A stretch of 64,000 nucleotides of DNA from the NCBI RefSeq assembly GCF_003201475.1, contig NZ_QJJK01000006.1:62001-126000 (forward strand), written 5' to 3'. The stretch's first letter is position 1. Each line of letters opens with the position of its first letter. Positions 18,917 through 26,627 of this stretch are shown piece by piece. Both the position numbers and the translations under genes were made by a program. The DNA is from Chelatococcus asaccharovorans (lineage in GTDB: Bacteria; Pseudomonadota; Alphaproteobacteria; Rhizobiales; Beijerinckiaceae). The notes below the pieces were generated by a model that saw nothing but the letters and a program-made list of their open reading frames with translations, had not been told where the DNA came from and ran no database searches.

Positions 18917-19579
18917 TCAGTGGGGAGGGGTCGTCACGCCGAGATACCGCTCAAGCCAGTTGACAAGGGTCACCGCAATCAGCGCAAGGCAAAGAAACAG
19001 AATGCCTGCAACAAACATCGGCTCAGCGTATCGATACGTTTCCGAAGCCACGTCAAACGCACTGCCCAGCATTTCCGGTACCGCGAGCACGGCGAGGTAA
19101 GGAGTTGCCTTAAGGATCGACACCGAGTACGCGCCCAACGGTGCCGCGACGTTTCTCAACATCTGCGGTGCGATGACGAAGATCACCGTGTGGATCCTGC
19201 TCAGCCCGAGGCTTTGCGCGGCCTCCCCCTGACCACGCGGCACCAAATCTATCCCCGCCTTGAACACCTCCGACAGGTACCCGGAGTAGTAAAAGCTCAA
19301 GCCGAACACCCCGACGACCAATGCTGGCAGCACTACGCCGTAGTACGGCAAGACGTAAAATAGAAAATACAGTTGCGCGAGGACCGGAGTCGACCGGATC
19401 GCGTCCACCACGAACTGCATCACGGGGCGGACATGCCGATTTGACCGACGCGCGATCTCCCACAGGAACCCGAGGGCGGATGCCCCCATAAAGCTGAGGA
19501 TCGCGACAACCAACGTGTTTCCAATACCTTCGAGGACACGAGGAACTATCTTGAGAGCGAACGCAAAATCAAAACTCAT
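18917..19579 (-). CDS. Polar amino acid ABC permease (EhuD-like)
   Basis: His/Glu/Gln-type permease, 220 residues, with five predicted helices. The family motif [20 protein letters not shown] (about 100-119) and the EAA loop [20 protein letters not shown] are clear. ATG 19579 (MSFDFAFAL) has GGAG 6 nt upstream and overlaps the other permease gene by 11 bp; a longer reading would extend further into that gene. The two permeases should form a heterodimeric channel. Confidence 0.88.
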   Translation of the reverse strand: MSFDFAFALKIVPRVLEGIGNTLVVAILSFMGASALGFLWEIARRSNRHVRPVMQFVVDAIRSTPVLAQLYFLFYVLPYYGVVLPALVVGVFGLSFYYSGYLSEVFKAGIDLVPRGQGEAAQSLGLSRIHTVIFVIAPQMLRNVAAPLGAYSVSILKATPYLAVLAVPEMLGSAFDVASETYRYAEPMFVAGILFLCLALIAVTLVNWLERYLGVTTPPH

Positions 19580-20228
19580 GGGACGCTCCGCGTCCTTTGG
19601 CTGCGGACCTTTCGAGACGCCGACCAAAGATCGTCACCGGATAGCAAATGATAAGATAAGCGACCAGAAGACCGGAATAGACGCCAACCGGATTATAGCT
19701 CAGCTGCGCAATTTCTTTTGCCCTGAACGTCATGTCCGTGAGAGTCAAAAGAGAGACAAGCGATGTCCCCTTGATCAACTGAATGGCCTGGTTGATAAAT
19801 GTAGGTGTCATCGCGGCGATGGCCTGCGGGAGCTCCACAAATCGGAGCACCTCGATGCGACTAAGCCCAAGAGCAAGCCCAGCCTCGCGCTGTCCCCGGT
19901 TAAGCGTCTGCAACGCCGCCCGAACCGATTGACTCCCATAGCCCCCGATGTTGAGACCGAGCACCATGGCGCCGACACTAATAGCAGAAAGATTAATTCC
20001 GAAAGCAGGCAGTGAGTAGTAGAATGCGTAAAGCAATACGATTACAGGTGAACTGCGCCAGAACTCGATGGTCGCCGTGACGACCCAGCGGGCCGCTCCG
20101 GTGGAAAAGTGCTGCAGAATACCTGCAAGAAGAGCAAATGGGATCGCATATAGAAGTCCCAGGACCGTGACGATGGCCGTTATCCCGAAGCCTTCGTATA
20201 TGCCCAGGAGTATTTGAAGGAAGGTCAT
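19569..20228 (-). CDS. Polar amino acid ABC permease (EhuC-like)
   Basis: First permease of the importer, 219 residues, five helices. The motif NIGGYGSQSVRAALQTLNRG (about 93-112) and the EAA loop GQREAGLALGLSRIEVLRFV match the family. It starts 26 bp after the binding-protein gene with GGAGC 6 nt before ATG 20228, and ends inside the next permease gene. Confidence 0.88.
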   Translation of the reverse strand: MTFLQILLGIYEGFGITAIVTVLGLLYAIPFALLAGILQHFSTGAARWVVTATIEFWRSSPVIVLLYAFYYSLPAFGINLSAISVGAMVLGLNIGGYGSQSVRAALQTLNRGQREAGLALGLSRIEVLRFVELPQAIAAMTPTFINQAIQLIKGTSLVSLLTLTDMTFRAKEIAQLSYNPVGVYSGLLVAYLIICYPVTIFGRRLERSAAKGRGASHEF

Positions 20229-20254
20229 TCGCTCTGCTCCGCGGTCGAAAGACC

Positions 20255-21142
20255 TCAGCGATAATTACTCCCGCACAGATCACTCGCCTTCGCAGTATCC
20301 GGGGCGATCTCCCCATCGGAAAACCCGGACTTTGCCAAGATGGACTTGAGCTTGCCTTCCACCTTCATCTTCGCCAAGCCCTCATTATAAAGGTCCCGCA
20401 GATCGGCATCTTCGGGGCGGAACGCTATGGCGGCATAGTTGACGACAGGTTTGCCGCTGACGAGGAGGCCTGTGAAAGGCATCGCGCGCTCGATACCCCG
20501 GATATTCGGATCTTGAAGAATGCCGATTGCCGTTCCGGTGGAGAACGTAATCGCGTCGATCCTGCCGGCCATGAGCGCTGAAACGCCCGCTTGCACGTCG
20601 GGAAACTGCTGCACCCGCTCTTTCGAGATGCCTGCCTTGATGGCATTCTCCGTATTGGAACTTCCGCGTCCCCCTGCCATCCGGATGGAGGGGGTCTTGG
20701 CAATATCCTCGTAGCTATGGATGTTCAAGGGATTGCCGGCTTTTACGAGCACCCCATCGCCGATTGCCAGATCCGGCTCACTGAAGATTACCTGCTCGCA
20801 ACGTTGTGGGGTGATCGCGAGGCCGGAAGCAACAGCATCTATCCGCTTGGAGATGAGGCTCGGAATGAGCGCACCAAACTCCACGACCACAAAGTCAATT
20901 TTCTTGACACCCAATGGCTCGAGCACGGCACGGATCATGTCCGGATGGACCCCTGCCACTCTGCCATCGGGAGTCTTGAAGCCCCACGGCACCTGATTGT
21001 GAATCCCGACCTTTAGCTCCGCGCCTGAAAGGACCTTTTCTTTCAGCGATAGGGCAAATGCGGCATTTGCGCCAAAGGCGCAGATAGCAACGATTGAAGC
21101 CACGAAGGCGGCCAAACGTCTGTTGGTGCCCGTTGCGGTCAT
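20255..21142 (-). CDS. Polar amino acid / ectoine-type binding protein (EhuB-like)
   Basis: Family 3 periplasmic binding protein, 295 residues, with a signal peptide (about 1-30, ending near AFA-LS). Features resembling the ectoine/hydroxyectoine binding protein EhuB include the stretch ITPQRCEQVIFSEPDLAIGD (about 109-128), KAGNPLNIHSYEDIAK, and ADLRDLYNEGLAKMK, plus a late Cys in ASDLCGS. ATG 21142 has GAAGGGG 7 nt upstream. It is the first gene of the importer operon; a palindromic operator lies about 35-50 bp in front of its start. Ectoine as ligand is plausible but unproven; related N-acyl or cyclic amino acids are alternatives. Confidence 0.85.
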   Translation of the reverse strand: MTATGTNRRLAAFVASIVAICAFGANAAFALSLKEKVLSGAELKVGIHNQVPWGFKTPDGRVAGVHPDMIRAVLEPLGVKKIDFVVVEFGALIPSLISKRIDAVASGLAITPQRCEQVIFSEPDLAIGDGVLVKAGNPLNIHSYEDIAKTPSIRMAGGRGSSNTENAIKAGISKERVQQFPDVQAGVSALMAGRIDAITFSTGTAIGILQDPNIRGIERAMPFTGLLVSGKPVVNYAAIAFRPEDADLRDLYNEGLAKMKVEGKLKSILAKSGFSDGEIAPDTAKASDLCGSNYR

Positions 21143-21173
21143 GTCATTCCCCTTCCGATTGATTTTCGCATCG

Positions 21174-21190
21174 AAATATACTAGGTATAC
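21174..21190. promoter_or_regulatory. Probable GntR operator 1 (importer / gntR divergent promoter)
   Basis: Contains the perfect palindrome TATAC-TAG-GTATA (21177-21189) inside the 17-mer AAATATACTAGGTATAC. The identical 17-mer occurs inverted at 23280-23296, upstream of the MmgE/PrpD gene. It lies in the 141-bp space between the divergent importer operon and the GntR gene. TATAC-N3-GTATA fits the form of GntR-family operators; binding by the adjacent regulator is inference. Confidence 0.7.
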
Positions 21191-21283
21191 TAATCATGTC
21201 AACTCGTGCAGTCGCCGATTTTTCGGTAAGATTATCTGGCGGGAGAGCGACGATGGAGCACGTGGTGAGGAACGGGGTGAATC

Positions 21284-22060
21284 TTGAGTAACTTGCAACT
21301 GGGCGCTTCGGCGTCATCCCTGCATGAGCGCGTTCGAGAAGAGCTTATTCGGCGCGTCAAGGCGGGTGTCTACGGTCCCGGCGATCCAATTCCGTCGACG
21401 GCTCTGCTTAGCGAGGAGTTTGGCGTCAGCGCCATCACCGTCAAGCGAGCTCTGCGCGACCTGCAGGCGGCAGGAACTCTGACAGCTGTTCCGGGAAAGG
21501 GAACGTTCGTTAAGGAGCAGCGGCGCTTTCTACGAGAGCTCGATGTCTGGATGTCATCGATGGACAACGCGCGTCGACTTGGATTCATGCCAACACTCGA
21601 GCTGCTCTCGATTACGCGGGAAAAAATTACTGATCCAAGTATGGGCGTATTCAACCCGCCGGATAGCGCGATGCTGTGCGTACGCAAGACGATCTTCGCG
21701 GATGGCGTCCCTATTATGTATGACGCCGCTTATCTTTCATCAGACGTGAGCGACGATATTGTTGAAGAGTTTGGAGAACGCTTCGTAACCGATGCCCTCG
21801 AGCGCCACGCAATTATCATCAAGAACACGCGATTGGTCATTGACGCGGCTCCTGCGACTGGAAAAGCGGAGGAAATATTTGGCATCCCGAACGGTTATCC
21901 GATGCTGCGCCGCCTCTATATGATTACGACCTCCAATCCGGGAGTCACGGTCTTCGGTCTGGTCGTCTCACCCTTCGACCGCCTCGCATGTTCCATCAAT
22001 CTTCCTGGGGAAGCCCAAAACCTAAACAGTTTACTCAAGAATAATGCCGCGGTCACTTGA
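21284..22060 (+). CDS. GntR family regulator with UTRA domain (HutC/FadR-like group)
   Basis: Transcription factor of 258 residues. The N-terminal winged helix (about 12-78) has the GntR pattern GDPIPSTALLSEEFGVSAIT and GTLTAVPGKGTFVKE; the UTRA effector domain covers about 100-245 (DGVPIMYDAAYLSSDV is typical). TTG 21284 is the only start in frame near the front, preceded by a GGGGTG ribosome-like site. It is divergent from the EhuB-like operon, with the palindrome between them, and probably represses both the importer and the MmgE/PrpD gene until its ligand binds. This differs from the MocR-type EnuR regulator of classical ectoine operons. Confidence 0.88.
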   Translation: MSNLQLGASASSLHERVREELIRRVKAGVYGPGDPIPSTALLSEEFGVSAITVKRALRDLQAAGTLTAVPGKGTFVKEQRRFLRELDVWMSSMDNARRLGFMPTLELLSITREKITDPSMGVFNPPDSAMLCVRKTIFADGVPIMYDAAYLSSDVSDDIVEEFGERFVTDALERHAIIIKNTRLVIDAAPATGKAEEIFGIPNGYPMLRRLYMITTSNPGVTVFGLVVSPFDRLACSINLPGEAQNLNSLLKNNAAVT

Positions 22061-22090
22061 CCGAAATTGCAATTTCTCCCGGTGAACCGA

Positions 22091-22113
22091 GGCCGCTCCT
22101 AGAAGGAGCGGCC
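22091..22113. terminator. Hairpin between gntR and the converging pseudogene
   Basis: Perfect 10-bp stem GGCCGCTCCT / AGGAGCGGCC with a 3-base AGA loop, 31 bp after the gntR stop. There is no T-tract on either side, so it may act as a two-way barrier or mRNA-stabilising hairpin rather than a classical intrinsic terminator. Confidence 0.6.
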
Positions 22114-22147
22114 GCGCCCGGTTGATTTCGAAGGCAGCTTTAGTCCA

Positions 22148-22515
22148 TTATCGAATGCTGCTTCCGCACAGTTCTTTCGCTGTCAAATCCTTTGGCGGGA
22201 TACCACTATCGCTGATCGCAACGGGTGAGAATGAGACGTATAGATTCCCAGTCTTGATCTTGGTAAGCTCTTGATTAAAGAGATCGCGGAAATCGGAGTC
22301 GTCCCGACGAACGGCAATTCCGCCGTAATTGATCTTCTCACGGCCATTTGCTTCAATATGTCCTTTGAATGGCTGAGCGCGCTTAAGACCGGTGATCCGC
22401 TGGTCTCGCAAAAGTCCGTTCGCCGACGCCACGCCGAGAAAAAAGGCATCAATCCGGTCCGGCTTAAGGGCGGCAACATCAGCGCTTGTGTCAGGGAAGA
22501 GCTGGATGCGGCCCG
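22148..22515 (-). pseudogene. 3' remnant of a second EhuB-like binding protein
   Basis: About 120 codons matching the C-terminal half of the intact binding protein at 20255-21142, but clearly diverged (a paralogue, not a fresh copy). Segments: GRIQLFPDTSADVAALKPDR, KRAQPFKGHIEANG, RDDSDFRDLFNQELTKIK and the ending KELCGSSIR (compare SDLCGSNYR). The N-terminal half and signal peptide are missing. Its upstream border fuses directly to an EutA-like gene fragment in another frame, so the two were joined by deletion. Confidence 0.75.
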
Positions 22516-23271
22516 CATCTGGGTGCAGGCTATAACGTTCGTATCTACTTCAACATCGTCGGCCAGCTTCGGGACCGCGTTCGAAATACTTGGCGGTGAG
22601 ATGAATGGAGCATCGTCACCAATGAAGCCAGTGTCATTGTAAAATGCCACACAGGAAGGCATTTCGTGTCCGGACGTAACTATTTTGTCGACCATCCGCT
22701 CAGCGACAGCTCGAGGATATGGAGAGACGAAACCGATACGTCTTGCCCCGGTTACCTTGAGCGCGGCGAGGATAGCGGTGAATGGGTTCGTGACAGCGGC
22801 GCGCGGATGAACTTCGCGAACTCTCCTTTCAACTTCCATAGGCCTGATGACCATGGCCGCCGAAGTGCAACCCAGGGCAATGACGTCGGAAGAGCGCATT
22901 GCATTGATATCGCGTATCGCCACATTAAGCTTATTTGCTTGCTTTCTGAGACCTTCAACCGTCGCTGGTTAATTGCGCTTCCGCGATGTAGGAAGGCAGC
23001 TCTCGTAAAGCGCCTTCCCGGGTACCGCAAACATCGTACGCGCTTCGGCAGACAATGTCCGATCATTGGATATCACCACCATCCCGATATCGGCTCGCCA
23101 TCCGATCCCGTTGTCTTTGTGATAGTTCATGCGCGACCACATGCGCGTAGGCGCCTCAGTCGATCCCTGCATCTCAATCTCCCAACGACCTTCGACAAAC
23201 TCGCCCAAGCTGCCGCTTCCCTTGCCTGGCAAGCCGTGGTGCCGAGATTGGCCTCGAAATATGTTGATCAC
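22505..23271 (-). pseudogene. EutA-like (Asp/Glu racemase, arylmalonate decarboxylase family), frameshifted
   Basis: Near full-length EutA-type sequence split over three frames. Frame 1 (23271 to about 22970) reads GMVVISNDRTLSAEARTMFA and KALYESCLPTSR; frame 2 gives INQRRLKVSESKQISLMW; frame 3 (from about 22923) gives SSDVIALGCTSAAMVIRPME, AVTNPFTAILAALKVTGARR and ends near VIACTQMRAA. The CTS motif with the active-site Cys of the racemase family is in GCTSAAM, and the second Cys is in IACTQM. EutA belongs to ectoine utilisation operons, which supports the reading of this region. Two frameshifts and the fusion to the binding-protein tail make it dead. Its start lies next to operator 2. Confidence 0.7.
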
Positions 23272-23279
23272 CTTCTATG

Positions 23280-23296
23280 GTATACCTAGTATATTT
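23280..23296. promoter_or_regulatory. Probable GntR operator 2 (MmgE/PrpD / eutA-like divergent promoter)
   Basis: GTATACCTAGTATATTT, the exact reverse complement of the 17-mer at 21174-21190; the palindrome core spans 23281-23293. It lies about 60 bp before the MmgE/PrpD start and about 10 bp before the 5' end of the leftward EutA-like pseudogene, so it could control both. This ties the enzyme gene to the same regulator as the importer. Confidence 0.7.
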
Positions 23297-23354
23297 AATT
23301 GAGTCGTCAAGCGCTGGCTCTCCGGCTTTGGCGATGAGGACGAGAGGAGCGAAA

Positions 23355-24812
23355 ATGGTTGACCGTGGAACCCAAAACGCTTGCGTAGCGCACTATGATG
23401 TGGGCATCGCGCAGCACATCCTGTTTCCGAGCGGTCCGGAACATCTCGATGCGGGGTTCCTGGCGAGATTTCTTTCCGGGCTGCGATTTGAGGTCCTCCC
23501 TCCGGAAGTTGTCCATAAAGCCAAACAGATCCTCCTCGATACGATCGGATGCATAGCTGCCGGAACAGACACTCCTTTGGGGAAACGGCTCCTCGATGCC
23601 TACAAGGCGGAAGCGTCCAACACGGGATGCGTGGTTCCTGGAAGTGGTATGGCCGCAGGTCCTTCAATAGCCACGAAATTGAATGCGTGGCTTTCCGACG
23701 TCCTCGACTACGAGGACGTCGCTGTAGGGCATCCCAGCGCAACGGTGATCCCTGCTGCGATGGCCATGGCCGAACATGTTCGTGCCACTCCCCGGCAATT
23801 TCTAACCGGAGTGGTTGGTGGGTACGAGGCGGGTATTCGGCTCCACGACTCGACCCAGGCGAGCCCAGAAGTCTACAAACGTTTCGCCGTCTATCATGCG
23901 TGGCACGGCTTTGCCGCAGGCGCCGCAGCAATGGGCGTTTCAGGTGGAACCGAGGAACAATTCAGGTCGGCCCTGGGCCATGCTGCCGCGAATACTTCCA
24001 TACCGATTTGGTATGTGCAGTACGGCCGCCCCGCGCATGCTCTCAAAGCCAATTATGGTCAAATGGCCCTTGGAGGAATCGACGCCGCGCTGTGCGCTCG
24101 CCAGAATATCATCGGCCCGTTCGCGATGATCAGCGACCCCGAACGGGGCTTCGCACGTATCGTCGGTTCCGATAACTTCGACCCGTCGCGTCTCTCTCAT
24201 GGCCTGGGCGATGTCTGGCGTATAAAAGAGTCTTCACTGAAGGCGTTCCCGGCCTGCGCCTTTCTCCACACAACAGCGGACGCAATAAACAATCTCATTG
24301 GGCGCAATTCGATCGACCACCGCAACGTCGAGAAGGTCTGGATAAGGTGCTTCTCGCGAATCCCGCACTGGTTTTCGGATATGGCGCCAGCGTCGGATAT
24401 CGATGCTCAGCTTTCGATTCAGTATGTCTCGGCGATGGCCCTCTTGTCAGTGAAACCTGGAAGGGCGTGGTATGCGCCCTCACAGCTTGGTGACGCAACG
24501 GTGTCTGCGCTGATGAAAAGGATCCACATCGAAGTCGATCCCGTGGCTGAGCAGGGTTTCTGGAGAGAGCGAATGTATCGCTCCACCGTAACGGTGGCAA
24601 CGAAGAACGGCCAATATTTTACAATGACTGTCGACTGGGCGCCAGGGCATTGGCGCAGGCCGTTCAGTGATGAGGACGTTTTAAAAAAATTCATCAACAA
24701 CATTAAGGGCACCTCAATAGAAAAAAACGGGTCGCAAATCGCAGACATCATCGTTGGTATGGAGCGTTCGGATTCGCTGGAGAATCTCTGGAAATCGCTT
24801 CGAAACCGGTGA
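23355..24812 (+). CDS. MmgE/PrpD family protein
   Basis: Member of the MmgE/PrpD superfamily (2-methylcitrate dehydratase, cis-aconitate decarboxylase, iminodisuccinate epimerase), 485 residues. N-terminal helical domain with VVHKAKQILLDTIGCIAAGT (about 50-70), NAWLSDVLDYEDVAVGHPSA (about 105-125, family DxxD-H region), then GHAAANTSIPIW and KANYGQMALGG; the lid domain follows from about 270. ATG 23355 (MVDRGTQN) is chosen for the strong AGAGGAG site just upstream; a longer reading would cross the operator. In this context it could dehydrate or epimerise a dicarboxylate or amino acid made by the neighbouring pathway. The substrate cannot be told from sequence. Confidence 0.85.
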   Translation: MVDRGTQNACVAHYDVGIAQHILFPSGPEHLDAGFLARFLSGLRFEVLPPEVVHKAKQILLDTIGCIAAGTDTPLGKRLLDAYKAEASNTGCVVPGSGMAAGPSIATKLNAWLSDVLDYEDVAVGHPSATVIPAAMAMAEHVRATPRQFLTGVVGGYEAGIRLHDSTQASPEVYKRFAVYHAWHGFAAGAAAMGVSGGTEEQFRSALGHAAANTSIPIWYVQYGRPAHALKANYGQMALGGIDAALCARQNIIGPFAMISDPERGFARIVGSDNFDPSRLSHGLGDVWRIKESSLKAFPACAFLHTTADAINNLIGRNSIDHRNVEKVWIRCFSRIPHWFSDMAPASDIDAQLSIQYVSAMALLSVKPGRAWYAPSQLGDATVSALMKRIHIEVDPVAEQGFWRERMYRSTVTVATKNGQYFTMTVDWAPGHWRRPFSDEDVLKKFINNIKGTSIEKNGSQIADIIVGMERSDSLENLWKSLRNR

Positions 24813-24998
24813 ACACCCATGCAAGTCGACTAACATGGTCGGATTGAAAGACCGGCTGCCTTGCGCGGAAGAGAGGCCCCATGCGCCACTTCATGCATGC
24901 TGGGAATTACGCCAAGCCAAATCTGGGCTTGGCAGCTGAGTGAAGCGGATTGCGGCCAGGCATAGTGAGGGCATCGTAGTCGCAACGAAGTGGCTCGG
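24813..24998. other. Spacer after the MmgE/PrpD gene
   Basis: About 185 bp with no recognisable gene, terminator or operator. Confidence 0.4.
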
Positions 24999-25239
24999 TG
25001 TTTAGATGGGATATTCAGCTGGCAACTTTCATCTCGCGGCAAATTCTGACCATTTCGTCGGGAATGCACACCGAGGTATCTTTGACAGAAACATCTAATC
25101 CGGCAAAATGCGTCATCATGCGCCTCCTCTCTGAGTCCCGTGGCTGCGTCACACAGATCACGTTTGCCATCAGCTCAAAGCGCATAACCTCAACTCATCA
25201 CCGCTAGATACGACGCCAGCCGAATGTCCCATCTGAACA
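24999..25239. mobile_element. 241-bp element bounded by 25-bp imperfect inverted repeats
   Basis: The left end (24999-25023) and the right end (25215-25239, read on the other strand) match at 22 of 25 positions and share TGTT-AGATGGGA-ATTC-GCTGGC. Both begin with TGT, as IS ends often do (the IS21 group comes to mind, unproven). The interior codes for nothing recognisable and no target duplication is evident. It is either an internally deleted IS or a small non-autonomous element. Confidence 0.55.
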
Positions 25240-25249
25240 TCTAGGCTGG

Positions 25250-25305
25250 TCCGCCGATCGGCGGAATATGCCCTGCGTGTTAGTGTATTTTACGTAAAAT
25301 GCACT
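25250..25305. promoter_or_regulatory. Two palindromes downstream of the AlpA-like gene
   Basis: TCCGCCGATCGGCGGA (25250-25265) is a perfect 16-bp palindrome. A second, 24-bp palindrome (25282-25305) has the perfect core TTTTACGTAAAA and one imperfect position per arm. Both lie in the gap before the 3' end of the leftward AlpA-like gene. They look like protein-binding sites rather than terminators (no T-tract, AT-rich core). Function unknown. Confidence 0.45.
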
Positions 25306-25398
25306 GAAGCGAGATATCTTCGCCCACTACACAGGCAATATTCAATAGCGGCCCGGTATCAAGCACGGGGCTTTGAAGCCGGTTTTGCCAAGCGGGTG

Positions 25399-25710
25399 TC
25401 AGCGTTTTGTCTTCGTGGGCGGATTCCGCTTGTTGATGAGCTCCCAGATCTCTTCCGCACGCCAGGCTGTTGTTCCGCCCAGACGTACCGGCTGCGGAAA
25501 CTCACCCGTCTTCACCTTTGCCCAAAACGTGGACTTGCTCAGGGGCAATGGGCCAGTTGGCGCCAGAATCTGCTTTAACCGGACCAAGCCAGTCCGTGGC
25601 ATCTCCGTCTGCCTTGTTTGTTGGTCCGCAGTCTCGCCCGTTGGTCTCTCATCCGGAGTAAATTGAAGCGGTGCGGGCGATGCAACTGCGGTCGGCTTTT
25701 TCCCGTTCAT
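25399..25710 (-). CDS. AlpA-like DNA-binding protein (excisionase/phage-island regulator type)
   Basis: The last ~65 residues form an AlpA/Xis-like winged HTH: GLVRLKQILAPTGPLPLSKS, FWAKVKTGEFPQPVRLG and AWRAEEIWELINKR. Such proteins control excision or activation of integrated islands. ATG 25710 (MNGKKPTA) gives 103 residues with a long polar N-terminus; ATG 25602 (MPRTGLVR) gives only the HTH (67 residues) and is an equally possible start. No integrase is seen nearby, so the island it served is probably decayed. Confidence 0.65.
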   Translation of the reverse strand: MNGKKPTAVASPAPLQFTPDERPTGETADQQTRQTEMPRTGLVRLKQILAPTGPLPLSKSTFWAKVKTGEFPQPVRLGGTTAWRAEEIWELINKRNPPTKTKR

Positions 25711-26131
25711 TGCGCGCGGTGCCTTCTGCTCCCCACTTTGTCCAATCCTGCGGGCGTGGTTGCCCCTCGAAGCCTCCCAGGACGCGGCATCCCCCAGCCA
25801 ATCCCAGCTTCTGCGGAATAACCATGCCGTCATGACCAACAAGGCCTATCGCCACCGCCCGACGGATTCGCTCATGCTGCTCCTTGAAGCTTCTGATCGT
25901 CGGCAACGCCTCGTCGGCTGCCAGCGATCCCTCATCGAGCAAACGTGGATCTTTGCCGAGAGACAAGGCCGCAGCCTCCGCCACTGTCCAGAACGGCATT
26001 GCCCGCCATTGGGACATATCGAACGAAGCGCCCGGTCGATTGCAGGGCAACAGTCGATCGCGGAGCTCAGGCATGGACAGCGGTTGCAACGTGGCATACA
26101 GCGCAGCGGCGGCGATGACCGCGCCCTCCAC
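25649..26131 (-). CDS. Hypothetical island-associated protein
   Basis: Up to 160 residues from GTG 26131. The segment MPFWTVAEAAALSLGKDPRL (about 45-65) and RSFKEQHERIRRAVAIGLVG (about 80-100) have natural protein composition and recall hypothetical proteins found next to AlpA genes in integrated elements. The last ~40 residues (from about GMVIPQKL) look unlike the rest and overlap the AlpA-like frame, so a frameshift near 25815 may have replaced the original C-terminus; the other frame offers DWLGDAASWEASRG as a continuation. No function can be given. Confidence 0.45.
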   Translation of the reverse strand: MEGAVIAAAALYATLQPLSMPELRDRLLPCNRPGASFDMSQWRAMPFWTVAEAAALSLGKDPRLLDEGSLAADEALPTIRSFKEQHERIRRAVAIGLVGHDGMVIPQKLGLAGGCRVLGGFEGQPRPQDWTKWGAEGTARNEREKADRSCIARTASIYSG

Positions 26132-26158
26132 CTCGGTCCTCTCGTCGTCGCTCCACTC

Positions 26159-26362
26159 TTACGGATCCGAGAAAACCGCCGAGCCCGACAGAGTACGCCC
26201 TATTGCATCATCCGGCAGCGCGCCTTCAGACAGCGCACGCACGAGATCTCGCAGTTCGTTCGTGATCTGCGGAAAGCTGAGCTCCAGGATCGCCCGTGTA
26301 TGGCCTTCGCGATCAGTCGCGTCAGGCTGATGCCGAAGCAGCTTCCGCAACGCGCGTGCCAT
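26159..26362 (-). CDS. Small hypothetical protein
   Basis: Sixty-seven residues from ATG 26362, ending 27 bp before the next leftward gene. Composition is protein-like with a predicted amphipathic helix (ELSFPQITNELRDLVRALSE). It is probably part of the same island remnant. I do not recognise it, and at this length it may not be real. Confidence 0.35.
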   Translation of the reverse strand: MARALRKLLRHQPDATDREGHTRAILELSFPQITNELRDLVRALSEGALPDDAIGRTLSGSAVFSDP

Positions 26363-26627
26363 ACGCCCCCTTCCCCGCCCAGCAGAACCTTAGCAGGCAG
26401 GCCGGACCTTGCCGTCCTTCCATGCCACATTCCCAATGCGGGAGAGAGTATCCTTTTGATGATAGCGACCTATTGCGACTTGATCCAATAGCCGCTTAGC
26501 GCCCTCATTCCGGCCGTTCGACTGACACGCGAGACTTTCCGAAAGCCGACATTGCTTATGGAGCAGCCCAGCGCCAGCAGATTTCTTCGGCGTATGTGCT
26601 CGAATCCCTTTCGGCCCGCCAACTGGG

